A DNA stretch of 64,000 bases from CBDCWT01 sp965223305 (GTDB lineage Bacteria > Planctomycetota > Planctomycetia > Pirellulales > Pirellulaceae): the NCBI GenBank assembly GCA_965223305.1, contig CBDCWT010000084.1:310001-374000 (forward strand), given 5' to 3'. Positions 62,044 to 64,000 of this stretch are shown piece by piece. The position numbers and the translations under genes are program-made. The notes under the pieces are model-generated. The model was not told the origin of the DNA, searched no databases, and saw only the letters and a list, made by a program, of their open reading frames with translations. How positions within the stretch are numbered: the first letter of the stretch is position 1; every line of letters begins with the position of its first letter.

Positions 62044-63387
62044 TCACAGCTTGAGGTACTTCAAGACGTCGTCGTAAACACCGCCTTGGTTGGAGTAGAG
62101 CGCGTAGTTGCGGGCCGTGGAAAACCACTCTCGGGTGGTCGGCTTCAGCGTCTTGACGGCGGCTGCCAGATCCTTCGAGCTGAGCGGCTGAGGAACTCCC
62201 GCTTTCATCGCTTCCCGCAGCTTCGCCTCCACGGCGATGTCGACGATCGCTTTGAGGTCGGCACCCGAAAAATTGTCCGTCTTTTTCGCCAGCTGGTCGA
62301 AGTCGATGGTGTCCACAGGTTTTTCACGGCAGAGCAGCTGCAGGATCTCGCCCCGCGCCGCCCGATCCGGCGGAGGCACGAACAGCACCCGGTCAAAGCG
62401 GCCGGGGCGGCGAAAGGCCGGATCCACGTGCCAGGGCGCATTTGTCGCCGCCAGTATCAGCAGGCCGTCGTTGGAACTCTCTGCTCCGTCCATCTCGGAT
62501 AAAAACTGATTGACCAACTGCCGAGCACTTCCCCCCGCCATATCACTGCGTCGACCGCCCAACGCGTCGACTTCGTCGAAGAACAGCACACACGGCTTGT
62601 TGTAGCGAGCCTGCTGGAACAGCTCATGCAAGTTCCGTTCGCTGTTGCCAATCCACATCTCCAGGATGTCGTTGATACCCACCGACATGAAGCCGGCGTT
62701 GATTTCGCCGGCCGTGGCCCGTGCTAGGTAGGTTTTTCCACAACCGGGTGGGCCATACATCAGGATACCCCCACCGATTTCTTTGCCGTACATCTTATAC
62801 ATTTCCGCATGCTGCAGCGGATAGATGATCTTCAGGCGTATTTCCTCCTTCAGCTCGTCCATGCCGCCGACGTCATCGAACTTAATCTGCGGCCGTTCGA
62901 TTTCCGCCTGAAACTCCGCGCTGTGCTCACCGTCTGCTTCGCGAACTCGACCTTCGAAGATATCTCCGGCCTCCGCCTCAGGGACAACTCCCAAACGTTC
63001 GGTGAGCTCCCGGTCTTCAACTTCCGGATCGAGCTCCAGCCCTAGTTTGTACTGCGCGACTGCGTCCGCGACTTTGCCATCTTTCAGCAACAACCGCGCG
63101 TAGAGCACATAGGCTTCGGCCGGGGGTTGCCGCTTGCCGACGACGTCTTCGATGATGACCAGTGCCTGGCTCGTCTTGTCCTGCTTGTAGTAGCATTCGG
63201 CCAAACCTAGCTTGATTTCCTGATTCTCCGGAGCCGCCGCCAACGCCTGCCGATATTCGGACTCGGCCTCCTCGAGCCGCCCGATCCCGACCAGTGATTT
63301 GGCCAGGTGAAGCCGCAGCGGGATGTTGTCAGGCGACACTTGGAGCGCCTGCCGTAGAGCCTCGATCGCCTCATCACCGTATGTCAT
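62044..63387 (-). CDS. AAA+ ATPase with N-terminal TPRs
   Basis: About 447 residues from ATG at 63387; a GTG at 63408 would add seven. N-terminal TPRs (EAIEALRQALQVSPDNIPLRLHLAKSLVG, EYRQALAAAPENQEIKLGLAECYYKQ) precede a classical AAA domain: FDDVGGMDELKEEI, Walker A GPPGCGKT (212-219), a pore-like EMWIGNSERNLHELF region, Walker B CVLFFDEVDALGGRR, sensor LLILAATNAPWHVDPAFRRPGRFDR with arginine finger, and a C-terminal helical lid (FSGADLKAIVDIAVEAKL). It resembles FtsH/Cdc48-type AAA modules but has no protease domain, so it probably remodels or unfolds partners recruited by the TPRs. Confidence 0.92.
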   Translation of the reverse strand: MTYGDEAIEALRQALQVSPDNIPLRLHLAKSLVGIGRLEEAESEYRQALAAAPENQEIKLGLAECYYKQDKTSQALVIIEDVVGKRQPPAEAYVLYARLLLKDGKVADAVAQYKLGLELDPEVEDRELTERLGVVPEAEAGDIFEGRVREADGEHSAEFQAEIERPQIKFDDVGGMDELKEEIRLKIIYPLQHAEMYKMYGKEIGGGILMYGPPGCGKTYLARATAGEINAGFMSVGINDILEMWIGNSERNLHELFQQARYNKPCVLFFDEVDALGGRRSDMAGGSARQLVNQFLSEMDGAESSNDGLLILAATNAPWHVDPAFRRPGRFDRVLFVPPPDRAARGEILQLLCREKPVDTIDFDQLAKKTDNFSGADLKAIVDIAVEAKLREAMKAGVPQPLSSKDLAAAVKTLKPTTREWFSTARNYALYSNQGGVYDDVLKYLKL

Positions 63388-63408
63388 AGCTGAATCTGTC
63401 CTGTCCAC

Positions 63409-63696
63409 TTGCTGGGCTGAGTTGCCAACTCAATAAGGAGGATTATACGCCGGCGCTGCGACGTGCCGCCATTGTAGCAGCTCATAGTAGCACGCACGCT
63501 CCGCGTGCCGTCCGCTTTTTGTGGCTTGAGGTTACGGCACACGGAGTGTGCCTACTACCTTGAAGGACTTTGCCATCACAATCGGCACAACCAGAACAGG
63601 CAGCATCCGCCTTCTGGCTCATGCTTGCTCGTCAAATCCAGGGCTCTTGACTTGAGCTATATTTCTTGGAGCGCACTCCACAACCGAACAGACGCG
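63409..63696. other. Intergenic region with two GGCAC..GTGCC hairpins
   Basis: About 290 bp between divergent genes. Hairpins of the dispersed family lie near 63494-63510 (reverse form GGCACGC type) and 63536-63552. Promoters for both genes should be here, but none was recognised. Confidence 0.5.
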
Positions 63697-64000
63697 ATGC
63701 TATTTCCGACCCCCAACCGCCGCTTTTTCCACCTCAACGAGGATCTGGAGTTGGCGCTGCGCTGCTTCTCGGCGCTGCTGGCGGTCACTCTGATCGGTAT
63801 GGTTGGGTTCATGCTGATCGAGGATTGGGGGCCCTGGAAGTCACTGTTTTTCACCGTGATTACGATTACGACCGTCGGCTACGGCGACAAGGGGCTGTCG
63901 TCCGACGGTGAAGTCTTCGCCATGTTTGTGCTGTTGTTGGGCATCGGCACCGCCACCTACAGCCTGTCATCGCTTGTCAAGATCGCGATTTCCTATCACG
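63697..64000 (+). CDS. Two-transmembrane potassium channel (3' partial)
   Basis: ATG at 63697 (MLFPTPNRRFFHLNEDLELA) opens a frame that runs off the window end. It has a first helix (FSALLAVTLIGMVGFMLI), a pore helix and the selectivity filter TVGYGD at residues 59-64, then a second helix (VFAMFVLLLGIGTATYSLSSLVKIA). This is the Ion_trans_2 kind, which in bacteria usually continues into a cytoplasmic RCK/TrkA-N domain that senses nucleotide or Ca2+; that part is outside the window. Confidence 0.88.
   Translation, partial: MLFPTPNRRFFHLNEDLELALRCFSALLAVTLIGMVGFMLIEDWGPWKSLFFTVITITTVGYGDKGLSSDGEVFAMFVLLLGIGTATYSLSSLVKIAISYH

Overview
The window looks like the chromosome of a planctomycete (order Pirellulales or close). 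Signs are a planctomycete-type ECF sigma factor next to a giant Ser/Thr kinase, a cytochrome-bearing protein of the TIGR02604/TIGR02603 type, many secreted beta-propeller, TPR and LRR proteins, a MoxR-DUF58-VWA operon, and families of short palindromic intergenic repeats typical of these genomes. This rests on recognising families by eye; no search was run. No rRNA, tRNA, CRISPR array, phage or transposase gene was seen.

Layout. 0-9.7 kb: an LRR membrane protein cut by the window edge, the kinase/ECF pair, and a TIGR03545/TIGR03546-like membrane pair. 10.2-12.6 kb: a thioredoxin-like gene whose redox motif is interrupted by an in-frame UGA (Sec68-Ala-Gly-Cys71), followed by a hairpin that fits a bacterial SECIS, and translationally coupled to a CxxCH-containing toroid-like gene. 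12.9-20.7 kb: two secreted proteins of unknown function, an M50 site-2-type protease and a large heme-binding TIGR02604 protein, with repeats between them. 21.1-36.1 kb: a long plus-strand operon-like run (TPR/gluzincin peptidase, DUF4159, MoxR, DUF58, BatA-like VWA, coiled-coil DUF4175-like protein, VWA/GATase-like membrane protein, clan CD peptidase-like protein). 36.6-39.8 kb: a nucleotidyltransferase, then three damaged genes (HAD hydrolase, HicA, and a secreted protein cut by an amber codon) around an intact HicB. 39.8-41.1 kb: tandem composite repeats. 41.1-48.3 kb: a lipoprotein, an Nramp-like transporter, and a minus-strand set (sugar dehydrogenase-cytochrome, SMP-30 lactonase, secreted protein). 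48.3-49.5 kb: a second tandem array. 49.5-64 kb: a REC-HPt protein, a NarL-type regulator, an enolase-superfamily enzyme, a PQQ-propeller/methyltransferase/malectin fusion, a frameshifted dihydrouridine synthase, an LRR/propeller protein, a 44-bp tandem array, a TPR membrane protein with a TPR-AAA ATPase, and the start of a potassium channel.

The best candidate for something new is the UGA-containing thioredoxin-like gene at 10189-11637. Ordinary gene calling would miss its start and active site. A caution applies: the window also holds seven apparent +1 frameshifts, several at homopolymers, and one in-frame amber codon, so base-level errors or real gene decay must be excluded. Other notable items are a roughly 180-bp MITE-like element with terminal inverted repeats, and a dispersed 17-bp hairpin whose copies show compensatory base changes.
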